Below the pieces are notes generated by a model that made no database searches, was not told the origin of the DNA, and worked only from the letters and a program-made list of their open reading frames with translations. Positions 34,872 through 43,064 of a stretch of DNA of 64,000 nt are shown piece after piece. Each line of letters opens with the position of its first letter. The stretch's first letter is position 1. The DNA is from Nocardia arthritidis. Its GTDB lineage: Bacteria > Actinomycetota > Actinomycetes > Mycobacteriales > Mycobacteriaceae. A program made the position numbers and the translations under genes. The DNA is taken from positions 868,001-932,000 of the forward strand of contig NZ_CP046172.1 in NCBI RefSeq assembly GCF_011801145.1, given 5' to 3'.

Positions 34872-36578
34872 TCAGAGGTTTCGCGTCAGATAGCGGGCGA
34901 CCAGTCGTCCGAGCCCCCACAGGACAGCACTGATGCTCAGCAGGATCAGCAGCCAGGTGAGGTATGGATCCGGGCGATGACCGTAGCCGAGCGGATGCGG
35001 ATCTCCGGACTGCCGACTGTGGGTATCCGGTGCCGCCGGTCGCTCGGCCATGTTCGAAACCTGTACCGGCGCAGGCTGTTCCGGAGTGGTGATGGGGTCG
35101 GGAGTGGGCGGGGTCGGCGCGGCGGGCGCGGGGCCGACCGGTGTGGGTGCGGCGCGGGGAATCCTGTGCCCGGCCAGGTCGCGGGCCACCGCGGTGAACC
35201 AGTCGGTGACGAACCGGACGGCGGGATCGCCACCGGTGGTGAAGGCCGCGACCGCGTAGGCGCCGTGCCTGCGGACGGTGTCGAGGTATTTCGACCAGAT
35301 CTCCGGATCGAGCAGTTGGCCGCCCTCGGCGATCACCTGACCCACCGCGTCGAAGATTTCGGTGAGCAACCGATGGGTAGCCGGGCGTGGCAACGGATTA
35401 TGCGCTGCCGCAAGGATTTTCTGGGCCAGGCAAGCCAGGCCCGCCAGCGGGTCGGTCGCGCCGATGGTCATGACCTCGGCGAGATCGCCCATCGGCAATG
35501 CGGTGCCGGTAAGGGCGAGGGTGACCGAATTGAACGCGCTCGCAGCGATTTTCGACAACGCCTGTCGGGCGTCCGGGGTTTCCCTGGGGTCGGAGGCCTC
35601 GGCCAGCCGCCTGCTCAACGGCAGGCCGGGAGCCAGTGCGAGGGTGCCGAGGGAATAGCCGAGGACGTCCTGATTCACCACGGCGGTCGCGGTTTTGGCC
35701 GCGGTTTCCCGTGCGACCTCGGCGATCGAGGCCAGCGCCGCGAGCGGATCGGCCGGATCCAGCTCGGACTGCCCGGCGATATTGACCAGCATCCGCAACA
35801 GCGGCATTCCGGTCGGCGCGTCGCAGGACAGATCGCCGGGGATGCAGAACGACGCCACTCGGCCGGTGAGCGCGCCGAAATCAGTGGCGATATCGCGCTC
35901 GGGTCCGATACCGCCACCCGACGCGGTCTCCTGTGCCGCCACCGACAACCCGGACACATTCGCCCCGGTGGTTCCCGGCGCCGGATCCGGGCCGGAACTG
36001 TCTGGCGAGCCGGGGAACAGCGGCGCGGCGGGCCCCCGTGTCGGATCGGCCAACAACGCCACTGCGGCCACCCGATCCGCTGGCACCACACCGGCGCCCT
36101 GGCCCACCTCTTGGGCGAACATCGAAACGATATGCGCCCCTTGGGAATAACCCACCATGCCGAGTTCGGTCGCCGGACACTGCCGTACCACGTCGGCGGC
36201 CATCTCCCGCAACTTGTCCAGCCCGCCGGATATTGATGCCGAATACGGCAACGGCCCACCCGGTACCGCGCCCCCGAATCCCGCCGCATAGGGCACGTAG
36301 GCGCGGGCGACCAACGCGTGCCCCATTCCGGTCAACGGTCCCAAAATCGTTGCCAGCAGCCCTGAATCGCTCGTGAGATCGGCATCCGGGGCGGACTGGC
36401 CGGTGCCCTGCACCCCGAGCACGTACAGCGGCGGACAACCTTGGTCGGGTATCGCGGACGGGCCCTCCGAATCCGCTCGCGCAGTGCCCGCGCCCATCAC
36501 GGCAAGCGAAACCACCAACGCCGCACCCGCAGCCCGGCACCGGACCGAAGGCAATAATCTTCCGTACAACATCCCCAC
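34872..36578 (-). CDS. Secreted cutinase-like alpha/beta hydrolase with C-terminal membrane anchor
   Basis: The 568-residue protein has a signal peptide (AALVVSLAVMGAGTARAD). It then has a cutinase/PE-PPE-type domain with CPPLYVLGVQGTGQS, the nucleophile elbow LGMVGYSQGAHIVSMFA, and an Asp/His region near FCIPGDLSCDAP. A helical region of unknown function (about 290-470), a Pro-rich linker (about 475-500) and one C-terminal membrane helix followed by Arg residues complete it. Such proteins are typical of mycolata cell walls and cleave esters or lipids. It is twice the size of a plain cutinase. Confidence 0.82.
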   Translation of the reverse strand: MGMLYGRLLPSVRCRAAGAALVVSLAVMGAGTARADSEGPSAIPDQGCPPLYVLGVQGTGQSAPDADLTSDSGLLATILGPLTGMGHALVARAYVPYAAGFGGAVPGGPLPYSASISGGLDKLREMAADVVRQCPATELGMVGYSQGAHIVSMFAQEVGQGAGVVPADRVAAVALLADPTRGPAAPLFPGSPDSSGPDPAPGTTGANVSGLSVAAQETASGGGIGPERDIATDFGALTGRVASFCIPGDLSCDAPTGMPLLRMLVNIAGQSELDPADPLAALASIAEVARETAAKTATAVVNQDVLGYSLGTLALAPGLPLSRRLAEASDPRETPDARQALSKIAASAFNSVTLALTGTALPMGDLAEVMTIGATDPLAGLACLAQKILAAAHNPLPRPATHRLLTEIFDAVGQVIAEGGQLLDPEIWSKYLDTVRRHGAYAVAAFTTGGDPAVRFVTDWFTAVARDLAGHRIPRAAPTPVGPAPAAPTPPTPDPITTPEQPAPVQVSNMAERPAAPDTHSRQSGDPHPLGYGHRPDPYLTWLLILLSISAVLWGLGRLVARYLTRNL

Positions 36579-36633
36579 CTTGTCGACAGGAAAATCTCAC
36601 TGTCACAGCACAATTCGGTCGGACTGCGGCTTG

Positions 36634-36678
36634 CGGGTTCGGGGTGCGACCGGGAAGGCCGGCCTCACCCCGAACCCG
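36634..36678 (-). terminator. Strong terminator after the small peptide gene
   Basis: CGGGTTCGGGGTG (36634-36646) pairs fully with CACCCCGAACCCG (36666-36678) around a 19-base loop. It lies directly after the 23-codon gene on the minus strand and before the cutinase-like gene. Confidence 0.7.
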
Positions 36679-36683
36679 GTGTG

Positions 36684-36755
36684 CTAGGGAGCGAGCAGAA
36701 CGCGAACCACGTCGAGCAAACCGACGATCAGATGGCCGACTATTCCGAGGATCAT
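36684..36755 (-). CDS. Small hydrophobic peptide (23 aa)
   Basis: The minus strand encodes MILGIVGHLIVGLLDVVRVL plus LAP, a single hydrophobic helix with a central Asp and Arg. It is preceded by TTAGGAGAGAT, an excellent ribosome-binding site 5 bases before ATG, and followed at once by a 13-bp-stem terminator. This packaging (strong site, tiny frame, terminator) is what makes it look like a real small membrane peptide. I do not recognise a family. Very short porin-like or toxin-like peptides are possible, without direct support. Confidence 0.5.
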   Translation of the reverse strand: MILGIVGHLIVGLLDVVRVLLAP

Positions 36756-37218
36756 ATCTCTCCTAAATTCGTGTGAACTGGGCATTTGACGCTTCTCCGC
36801 ACGGATGTCGAATGGCGCTGTTCCGTGCTACTGGCACATCCTCGGCCAACGCGTAGCTACCAGGAAGGGCTAGTGCCACAACGTCATTCGATACCGCTCG
36901 GCATCTGGATGGGTGTCACCGCGAAAGTCGTTCCGGGACACCAGTCCGGATCGGTGTCGGAAACCAGGACATGACCGGGTGGTCCTGCCGGAACCTTGAT
37001 ATCTCTTGTCGCCCAGCCGAAGTCGGAGATCGGTTCCGTCGGCGCACCCGCTGCCATCCGGGTCGTCCGCAGCAACGAAGACATGTCGGTGCCTGTTCTG
37101 GCCTGGTTGCGTGCGGAAGACCGGGCGGCAGAGCTGTCGATCGAAGGCGGCAATACGGGCTGGGGTTGTGGACTGATCGGCAATTCTATTCTTTATCCGA
37201 GATATGGAGGTTGTGGTA

Positions 37219-37761
37219 ATGGTCGAGAACATATTGGAACCGGGTATTCGTGCGAACCGCAATATCGGGGTATTTCTTCGGGCGTCGATTGTCGTAGCAG
37301 GATTGATTGCGGTGATGTTGTCCGCAGTGCCCGCTTATGGTCGGGTCGACGAACAGGACGAGGATGAGAATATTATGAAGATCGCCTACGGCATGGGCAT
37401 TTGTGAGGGGGTGCACGATGATCGGTGGTACAAAGAGATGGCTGTATGGCTCGACCTGGAACCGTACGAAACCGTGGACAACAAAGGCATTCAAACGGAG
37501 GCTCGCAACAGTCTGTACGGTGACGATACCTTCAACAAGAGTACGCGCGAGAAAATGTGCATTAATAATAAAACTTACAACGACAAGGTCAAGGAAAATG
37601 CGGCCGATCTCAAGCTGGAACTCAAACCTGGCTGTGAAATAGAAACAAATCTCCAGAAATTCTACGACGAAAAGAAGAACTTGTTGACGTGGATCATGGA
37701 TGGCGAGAAGCTGAATTGGCCGGAGGCTTCGAGGCCGCAGATGCCCTCCTGCCAGCACTGA
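37219..37761 (+). CDS. AT-richer secreted protein of unknown function
   Basis: The 180-residue protein starts at MVENILEPG, 8 bases after GGAGG. Residues 20-45 form a signal peptide (SIVVAGLIAVMLSAVPAYG). The mature part is charged and mostly helical, rich in Asn, Lys and Asp, with four cysteines (near residues 67, 115, 138 and 178) that could form two disulfides. Codon usage (AAT, AAA, AAG, GAT) is clearly AT-richer than neighbours, which suggests recent acquisition. I recognise no family. It lies in a region of decayed genes. The 36760-37200 stretch before it shows no convincing gene. Confidence 0.65.
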   Translation: MVENILEPGIRANRNIGVFLRASIVVAGLIAVMLSAVPAYGRVDEQDEDENIMKIAYGMGICEGVHDDRWYKEMAVWLDLEPYETVDNKGIQTEARNSLYGDDTFNKSTREKMCINNKTYNDKVKENAADLKLELKPGCEIETNLQKFYDEKKNLLTWIMDGEKLNWPEASRPQMPSCQH

Positions 37762-37924
37762 TGTCACCGGGCAATCCAGCCATTGGGCGGTCGACCATCG
37801 GGAGCGGCGGAACGAAATTCCGCTAGCGGACGCTCTTGCTTCGGGTTCCGACGTTTCAATCCCTGGTACGTGCGTTACGCACGAGATCTGGTCGGCCGCA
37901 ACCGGATCGATCACTGGGCGGCGT

Positions 37925-38123
37925 CCTGGCGGGCATCGACACCCGCACCCGGCTCGGCGAGACCACCGTCCCGACCAGGGTGATCGCGAGCGGCAGCGAT
38001 ACCGCCTATCCGGCCGAGCGGCTGCGGCCGGTCGCCGCGGCCATCCCGGGCGCGCAGTTCCACGTCATCGCCTACGCACCGCACCTGATCGCGCTGGAAA
38101 ACGCCACCCAACTGGCCGACTGA
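37925..38123 (+). pseudogene. Alpha/beta hydrolase, C-terminal remnant
   Basis: The plus frame ends VPTRVIASGSDTAYPAERLR...FHVIAYAPHLIALENATQLAD. This is the typical C-terminal third of an alpha/beta hydrolase, with the acid residue near GSD and the catalytic His in APHL. No start or nucleophile elbow precedes it: the frame upstream is unrelated. It is a 5'-truncated relic. Confidence 0.65.
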
Positions 38124-38349
38124 CTGGAAGAACGACTGTGACTCTCGCTCGGTACCGACCCGGGCCCGGCAGTCGCACTGCTGGTGGCCGTGCTGGCCGG
38201 TGGCGTGCTGTTTGTGCCCACCGACCACGGCTATGGCGTGAATCACGAAACTCGTTGTGCCCTCGGCGGGGCACGATATGCATGGGAACAGTACCGACCA
38301 GCATCTTCTTGCTGGACGACTGGTCATCGAAGCCGATTTCACCCTGGGT

Positions 38350-38877
38350 AGCAGCAAGCGCTAGGTGTTCGACTACCGCGCGGGCGGTGGAAAACCGGGC
38401 CGGGTCACCGGTTTCGGCGAGAATCGCCGCAGCACCGACCGCGGACAACCCGACGATCGAGGTGACCAGATCGGTCGATCGGAGTTCGTCGAGTACCGCG
38501 ATCATGCGGGTCTCGGTGTCGGCCACACGCCGCTGGGTCTCGGACCAGTCCTCGAGCAGCAGGTGCACACGTTCGAGCGCGCCGCGCCGGTGCGCGAGTA
38601 CCCCGACCGAATCATCAAGTGCAGCAAACAGATTCCGGACAATCCGCAGCGCCGGTTTCTGCCCGCCTGCTCGCACGACCTCCCGGCGAACGATCTGTTC
38701 GAGCCGGGTCAGGCCGAGGCGGCGGGTGCGCGCCAGGTCCCCGGTGTCGCGGTCGCAGATTATCCGCAGCGCCGCCACCCAGGTCTGGGACTTGAACGGT
38801 TGGCGGGCGGCCTCCAGCGCGGCCGGCCACACACATTCCAGCAACACCCCCTGCCGTCGACGACCTACCAGATCCTG
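38350..38877 (-). pseudogene. IS110-family transposase remnant
   Basis: The minus frame contains LLECVWPAALEAARQPFKSQTW and, further on, LRSTDLVTSIVGLSAVGAAAILAETGDPARFSTARAVVEHLALA. These are the central and C-terminal (IS116/IS110/IS902) parts of IS110-type transposases. The N-terminal DEDD catalytic domain and the usual C-terminus after the KHAGLAP-like motif are missing, so it is an inactive internal fragment. Confidence 0.72.
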
Positions 38878-39258
38878 GACGCGAACTCGGCCACGGTGAA
38901 CGCTACTGACCAATCGAGCCAGCAGGTCACGGTCGCGCCACCAGGTCCCTTCGCCGATGAACGGTTATGGCGACTCTCCTCCAGTAGGCGTGGCTACACC
39001 ATCTCAACCTTCTCGAACTCGGGCACGTACGCAGGTGCGCTAACCACCAAGGAGGGTTCGGTAGTCAGCCTCGATGACCAGCCGTTCGAGTGGCTCATAG
39101 AACAGGCAGGACAGGGCGTCTTCAAAATCAGCGTTCCCGACCGGGACCTGGCCTGGACTGAGGCAGCCATCTGGGGACAGAAGGTCGTAACACTGTCGCC
39201 CTACAAATCCGGCTCACCCACTCAACTGTGGAGAATAGAGCGCTTCCCTGGAGAATAA
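38878..39258 (+). pseudogene. Beta-trefoil (protease-inhibitor-like) fragment
   Basis: The frame encodes ILDANSATVNATDQ...ERLWRLSSSRRGYTISTFS...FEWLIEQAGQGVFKISVPDRDLAWTE...VVTLSPYKSGSPTQLWRIERF. The repeated W-hydrophobic pattern and the final PTQLWRI resemble beta-trefoil inhibitors of the I66/macrocypin type. No start codon is present; the 5' part ends at the IS110 remnant. The identification is by pattern and tentative. The following 39260-39553 stretch holds nothing I can name. Confidence 0.45.
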
Positions 39259-39553
39259 AGCCCTCAACGGTGTCGTAGCCATTCGTTGATGGCAGCGAGG
39301 TGTCACAAGTCGCGAACTCCGGGGACGCAGACCCTCGCCGCCCAGGCAGGCTGACAATAGTCGAGTGAAGTTACCGCAAATGCCGCCGGGCGGGCGTCCG
39401 GGAACACGGCATCCACCAACAAGTCGAGCGGTAACCCGTTCCACTTGTGCACAGCTGTCGGTGGTCACGTGACTGGCAACGTGGTGGTCCCTCGACGGGG
39501 TTCTGGCGCAAACAGTGTGAGGCTTAGGACCGATAGTGGGGTCCGATGGTAGA

Positions 39554-40897
39554 TCAGTGTCTGGCGAGTAGATGGAACGCTGCGCGGATTATCTTCTGTC
39601 CCTTGGCCAGAGTCATCCATTTGTCGGGTGCGGTGGTGGGGTCCGACACCATGAGACTGACGACAAAGGTTCGGTCACCGGTGTCGCGGGCCAGGTAGTG
39701 CTGGGTTACCACGCCTGGTTCGTCGCCGGGCTTGTACCACACCGTCGGGAACTGGGAGCTGTCCAGGTTCAGCCCGTCATCGTTGAGCGAGAGGGCATGG
39801 TCGATTTCGGGCTGCGCGAGCCGCTGCAGGCCCGCGAAGGCGCGGCAGACGTCGGTCGGAGAGGCGAAATACTCGATCTCATCGATATGGGATGGTCGAG
39901 TCCAGGTGTCGGCGCCCAGTTCGGGTAGCGGGAGCCGTTCCAGCTCGGCGATCGCGGCGGCTCGCGCCTGCGTAGGCACAGTGAGGTACTGTTCCGCCCG
40001 GGACGCGCCCGGCGTGCCTTTGAGCTGGAAGAACGCTCGAGTAGTGAGCAGCGGGATATTCACTTCGGGCCGGTGATGCCCGAGCAAGGCCAGTTGCTGG
40101 TGTACCGCGTCACGGCCGACTCGGTGAATCAGGTGGTCCGTCGCGGTGTTGTCGCTGATCGCCGTCATATGGTCGGCAAATTCCGCCAGGCTCAACTTCG
40201 AGCCGGCCGGACGATCCTGCAACGTACCCGATGGCAGACTCTTCCAGTCCTCGCGGATCTCGAGCTGTTCGTGCCAGTCGGCCCGTTTGTCGGCGACGGC
40301 CTGCCCGAGGGCCGCAAGGACATACAGCTTGAACGTCGATCCGACCGGACGCAGGGTGCTGGCATCGACATCGTGCACGATGTCGCACTGCCCGTTGGCG
40401 CCGATCTCTGCGGCGGCAAAAGACACGCGGGTGCCCAATTCCGCCAAGAGTGGATCGATTTCGGCCCATGATGTCACCGAATCGACCGGGGTCATCTGTA
40501 TGTCGTCGATCAATCCGGCCGCATCGACACACACTCTGACGAAGTATTCGGTGCCGTTGCCTCGCACCGACGCTTGAACCCGACCCGGCCGTGCCGCGCG
40601 GATCCGGCCGACATCGAGTTGCCCATACTGCGCCAGCACCGCGTTGATCGTCTCGAACCCGCCCACCGCTGTCAGCAATGGCTGCGCCAGATGCTCCCGA
40701 ATTTCCTTTTCCGACACCGGGGTTCGTGTCGCCGCTTCGGCCAGCCACTTCAACTGAACAGCCGCATCCGAGACCTTGGGATCGGTCACCGCTTCCCCGA
40801 CCAATGCACCACCCCGTATCTCCGCCACCGTGCCAACCCGGCGACAACCGAACCGAACTCGATCAAATCGTAACCGCATCGGCCCGACCACAACCAT
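39554..40897 (-). CDS. Beta-lactamase-fold serine hydrolase (LpqF/Orf12-like)
   Basis: The 447-residue protein has an N-terminal alpha/beta domain (about 45-170, NTF2-like as in LpqF and clavulanate Orf12). A class A beta-lactamase-type domain follows, with catalytic S-x-x-K in PVGSTFKLYVLAAL and the SDN triad in MTAISDNTATDHLI. A KPG in VWYKPGDEPGV stands where KTG is expected. No omega-loop Glu motif is clear. No signal peptide or lipobox is visible, unlike LpqF, so the true start or location is uncertain. Carboxylesterase or penicillin-binding activity is likelier than efficient beta-lactamase activity. Confidence 0.8.
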   Translation of the reverse strand: MVVVGPMRLRFDRVRFGCRRVGTVAEIRGGALVGEAVTDPKVSDAAVQLKWLAEAATRTPVSEKEIREHLAQPLLTAVGGFETINAVLAQYGQLDVGRIRAARPGRVQASVRGNGTEYFVRVCVDAAGLIDDIQMTPVDSVTSWAEIDPLLAELGTRVSFAAAEIGANGQCDIVHDVDASTLRPVGSTFKLYVLAALGQAVADKRADWHEQLEIREDWKSLPSGTLQDRPAGSKLSLAEFADHMTAISDNTATDHLIHRVGRDAVHQQLALLGHHRPEVNIPLLTTRAFFQLKGTPGASRAEQYLTVPTQARAAAIAELERLPLPELGADTWTRPSHIDEIEYFASPTDVCRAFAGLQRLAQPEIDHALSLNDDGLNLDSSQFPTVWYKPGDEPGVVTQHYLARDTGDRTFVVSLMVSDPTTAPDKWMTLAKGQKIIRAAFHLLARH

Positions 40898-40991
40898 CCG
40901 ATCCGAACCAAGACGTCGTGCACTGGCCGGTTGGGTACAAGCCTTGCCACACCGATAGAGCGGCCTGTGGTTTGCGTTGTCGCATCGAGTG

Positions 40992-41666
40992 TTACGGCGT
41001 TGGGTAGACGTGGTTGATCAGCAAGACGGTGAGGTCGGCGGTGTGGTCGATGAGTTCGTCGCGGGTCATGGGTAGTCCGCCGGCGAGCCAGGTGGTGATG
41101 GTCTCCATCATCGCGCCGAAGAGGCTGACGCCGGCGAAGCGCAGGCGGCCAGCGGCCGCGAGGGTGCGTCCGGGGCCGAACAGGTCGACCAAATTCTGAT
41201 TCGCCAGACCGAGGAAGAAGTCCATGACTTCCCGGCGGCGTTGGGCGACAACGGGATTGGCGGGGGCCTCGAGGAGGGCGATGCGGGCTCGCCGCGGGTC
41301 GTCGGTCAGATATTCGATCATGGCTGCGATGGCCGCCCGGGTCAGGGTGGGGATGTCGGCGGTGCCTGTGTGGATCGTCGCGGTGGTGATCACCTCGGCC
41401 ATCTCGGTCATGATTTGGTCGATGAGTGCGGAGAACAGGGCTTCGCGGCTGTCGAAATTCTCGGCGAAGTAGCGGTCGTTGAGTCCGGCGGCTTTGCACA
41501 ATCCGATGACGGTCATGGCCGAGAAGCCCTGGGTACCGATGATCTCGCGGGCGGCGTCGAGCAGCGCGGCCCGGCGTTGTTCGCGGCGCTGGTCCGCGGA
41601 GACGCCGCCGTAGGCTCGCCGAGCTGACATTCGGCCATTCTGGCCGAGGGTGGTCTCGGATTTCAA
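40992..41666 (-). CDS. TetR-family regulator of the mpaB/acyl-CoA dehydrogenase locus
   Basis: The protein is about 224 residues and has a TetR HTH (ALLDAAREIIGTQGFSAMTVIGLCKAAGLNDRYFAENF). I chose TTG at 41666 because GAAGGAG lies upstream; ATG at 41630 (MSARRAYGG) has no such site. It follows the MpaB-type oxygenase by 20 bases on the same strand, so the two form an operon. A palindrome between the oxygenase and acyl-CoA dehydrogenase starts is its likely operator. Confidence 0.88.
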   Translation of the reverse strand: MKSETTLGQNGRMSARRAYGGVSADQRREQRRAALLDAAREIIGTQGFSAMTVIGLCKAAGLNDRYFAENFDSREALFSALIDQIMTEMAEVITTATIHTGTADIPTLTRAAIAAMIEYLTDDPRRARIALLEAPANPVVAQRRREVMDFFLGLANQNLVDLFGPGRTLAAAGRLRFAGVSLFGAMMETITTWLAGGLPMTRDELIDHTADLTVLLINHVYPTP

Positions 41667-41686
41667 AGCGGCGGTCTCCTTCGCGG

Positions 41687-42928
41687 TTACGCGGCGTGGT
41701 CCACGCCGGAGGTGACCCCGCCGATGCGGGTATCGGTCTCGGTGCCGACGAGCGTGCGCATGAACGCGTGTTGACGGCGCAGCCCGGCGCGGGCTTGCCG
41801 GTCTCGTCCGCCCGGGACCGCGAGGGCAAGGCCGGAGCGCAGCAGGTTCACCGGGATACGCAGCGCGGGATACCACGGCGGAATGTAGGCGGGCAGCCCG
41901 AGTTGGCGCATGCGGGTGCGTCCGGTGTAGGCGGTGGTGATCGAAAGGTGTTGTGCCCAGGCGATTCTGCGGCGGACCGGCGCGAAATTCGGGTAGTGCC
42001 AGTGCAGCGGGTCCTCGGCCATGGGCCGGGCCAGCAGGCGACTGGTTTCGTCGGGGACGCTCAGCGCGGTGAGGTAGTGGTAAAGCTTGACGGTCGCATC
42101 ACGGAAATCATGGGGCAGGTGCGCCTCCTCGATACCCATCAACCAGCCCGCGTAGCGCGCGACATGCGCGACAGCGTCGAGTTCTCGCGGCGTGAAAACC
42201 TTCCCCATGAGCAGCCCGACAACAACTGGGGCGTGCAGTGCGCCGAGCATGGTCGCGCCCATATCGCTCTGGTTGATCGGAACTCCCCATTCCTCGGGCC
42301 GCCACTCGGGTGAGCGCTCGAGGTGGCGGCGGACGAAGGTGTGGATGAGGCGTACGTGCAGGGTGGACCGGTATCCGAGGCCGCCGCGTTGGAGCCCGCC
42401 GTCGCCGATCACGTCCAGCGCCCACTTCATAGTCTCGGCGAAACGCTGCCCGCCGCCGGTGGCTCCGGCCTTGCCCGATTTGGTGAGTACCAGCGTCCGA
42501 TTGATGCCCGAGGCGACGAATCCGCCGAGAAACGAGACATCGCGTGCGAGATAGATGCCTTCGACGCCCGTGCTCTGGAAGGTTCTCTGGCCCAGTCGAA
42601 TCTGTTCCCAATCAACCCACTTCGGCGCTGTCTCAACACCTTCGAAGAAGGCGCGCAGCTGCTCGGGCGCGTTCGGGATGCTGTCGATGCCGTCGTTGAG
42701 GGCACGCTCGAACAGGGGCCGCGCGGTACCCATTCCGGCCTGATACATCCAGTTGACCAGGGCGTCCATCGGCTCGTCGCTGCGAGTGAGCGCCTCCCCG
42801 ATCTCCTGCCACTGCTCGTCGGTCGCGGGTTTGATGCCGAGCAGCTTCACCAGCGGGCCGAGAACGGGGACGGTGACCGGCTCGTCCGGGTGACGGGCGG
42901 GCAGGGCGGGATTCGGGGTGCGCGACAT
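41687..42928 (-). CDS. MpaB/Lcp-type oxygenase (DUF2236)
   Basis: The 413-residue protein belongs to the heme-dependent oxygenase family that includes fungal MpaB and bacterial latex-clearing protein. The segment GYRSTLHVRLIHTFVRRHL carries the conserved Arg and proximal heme His, and GGQRFAETMKWALDVIGDGG precedes it. No signal peptide is seen, in contrast to secreted Lcp, so rubber is not a likely substrate; an internal prenyl or fatty substrate is possible. AGGAGA precedes ATG 42928. It is divergent from an acyl-CoA dehydrogenase. Confidence 0.87.
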   Translation of the reverse strand: MSRTPNPALPARHPDEPVTVPVLGPLVKLLGIKPATDEQWQEIGEALTRSDEPMDALVNWMYQAGMGTARPLFERALNDGIDSIPNAPEQLRAFFEGVETAPKWVDWEQIRLGQRTFQSTGVEGIYLARDVSFLGGFVASGINRTLVLTKSGKAGATGGGQRFAETMKWALDVIGDGGLQRGGLGYRSTLHVRLIHTFVRRHLERSPEWRPEEWGVPINQSDMGATMLGALHAPVVVGLLMGKVFTPRELDAVAHVARYAGWLMGIEEAHLPHDFRDATVKLYHYLTALSVPDETSRLLARPMAEDPLHWHYPNFAPVRRRIAWAQHLSITTAYTGRTRMRQLGLPAYIPPWYPALRIPVNLLRSGLALAVPGGRDRQARAGLRRQHAFMRTLVGTETDTRIGGVTSGVDHAA

Positions 42929-42964
42929 CGAGCATCTCCTGTGATCAATTCTGGTGTTTTGCTC

Positions 42965-42981
42965 CACCAGATATTCTGGTG
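42965..42981. promoter_or_regulatory. Operator between mpaB-type oxygenase and acyl-CoA dehydrogenase
   Basis: CACCAGATATTCTGGTG is a palindrome with 6-base perfect arms. Extra half-sites (TTCTGGTG at about 42947, CCACCAAAA at about 42989) flank it. Binding by the TetR protein at 40992 is inferred. Confidence 0.65.
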
Positions 42982-43064
42982 TTAGTGTCCACCAAAATCG
43001 CTGTGATGGCAAGCATGCATTCTGACCTGGCCGGAACCGGCCGAACATCGACCGAGGGGTTCTC

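Noticed and set aside
36884..37183. Minus-strand frame of about 99 codons
   Set aside because: The C-terminal part looks somewhat protein-like, but there is no ribosome-binding site, no recognisable family, and it lies opposite a promoter region.
38124..38300. Possible membrane-protein fragment after the hydrolase relic
   Set aside because: A short hydrophobic stretch (VALLVAVLAGGVLF) is visible, but there is not enough to assign a family or a gene.
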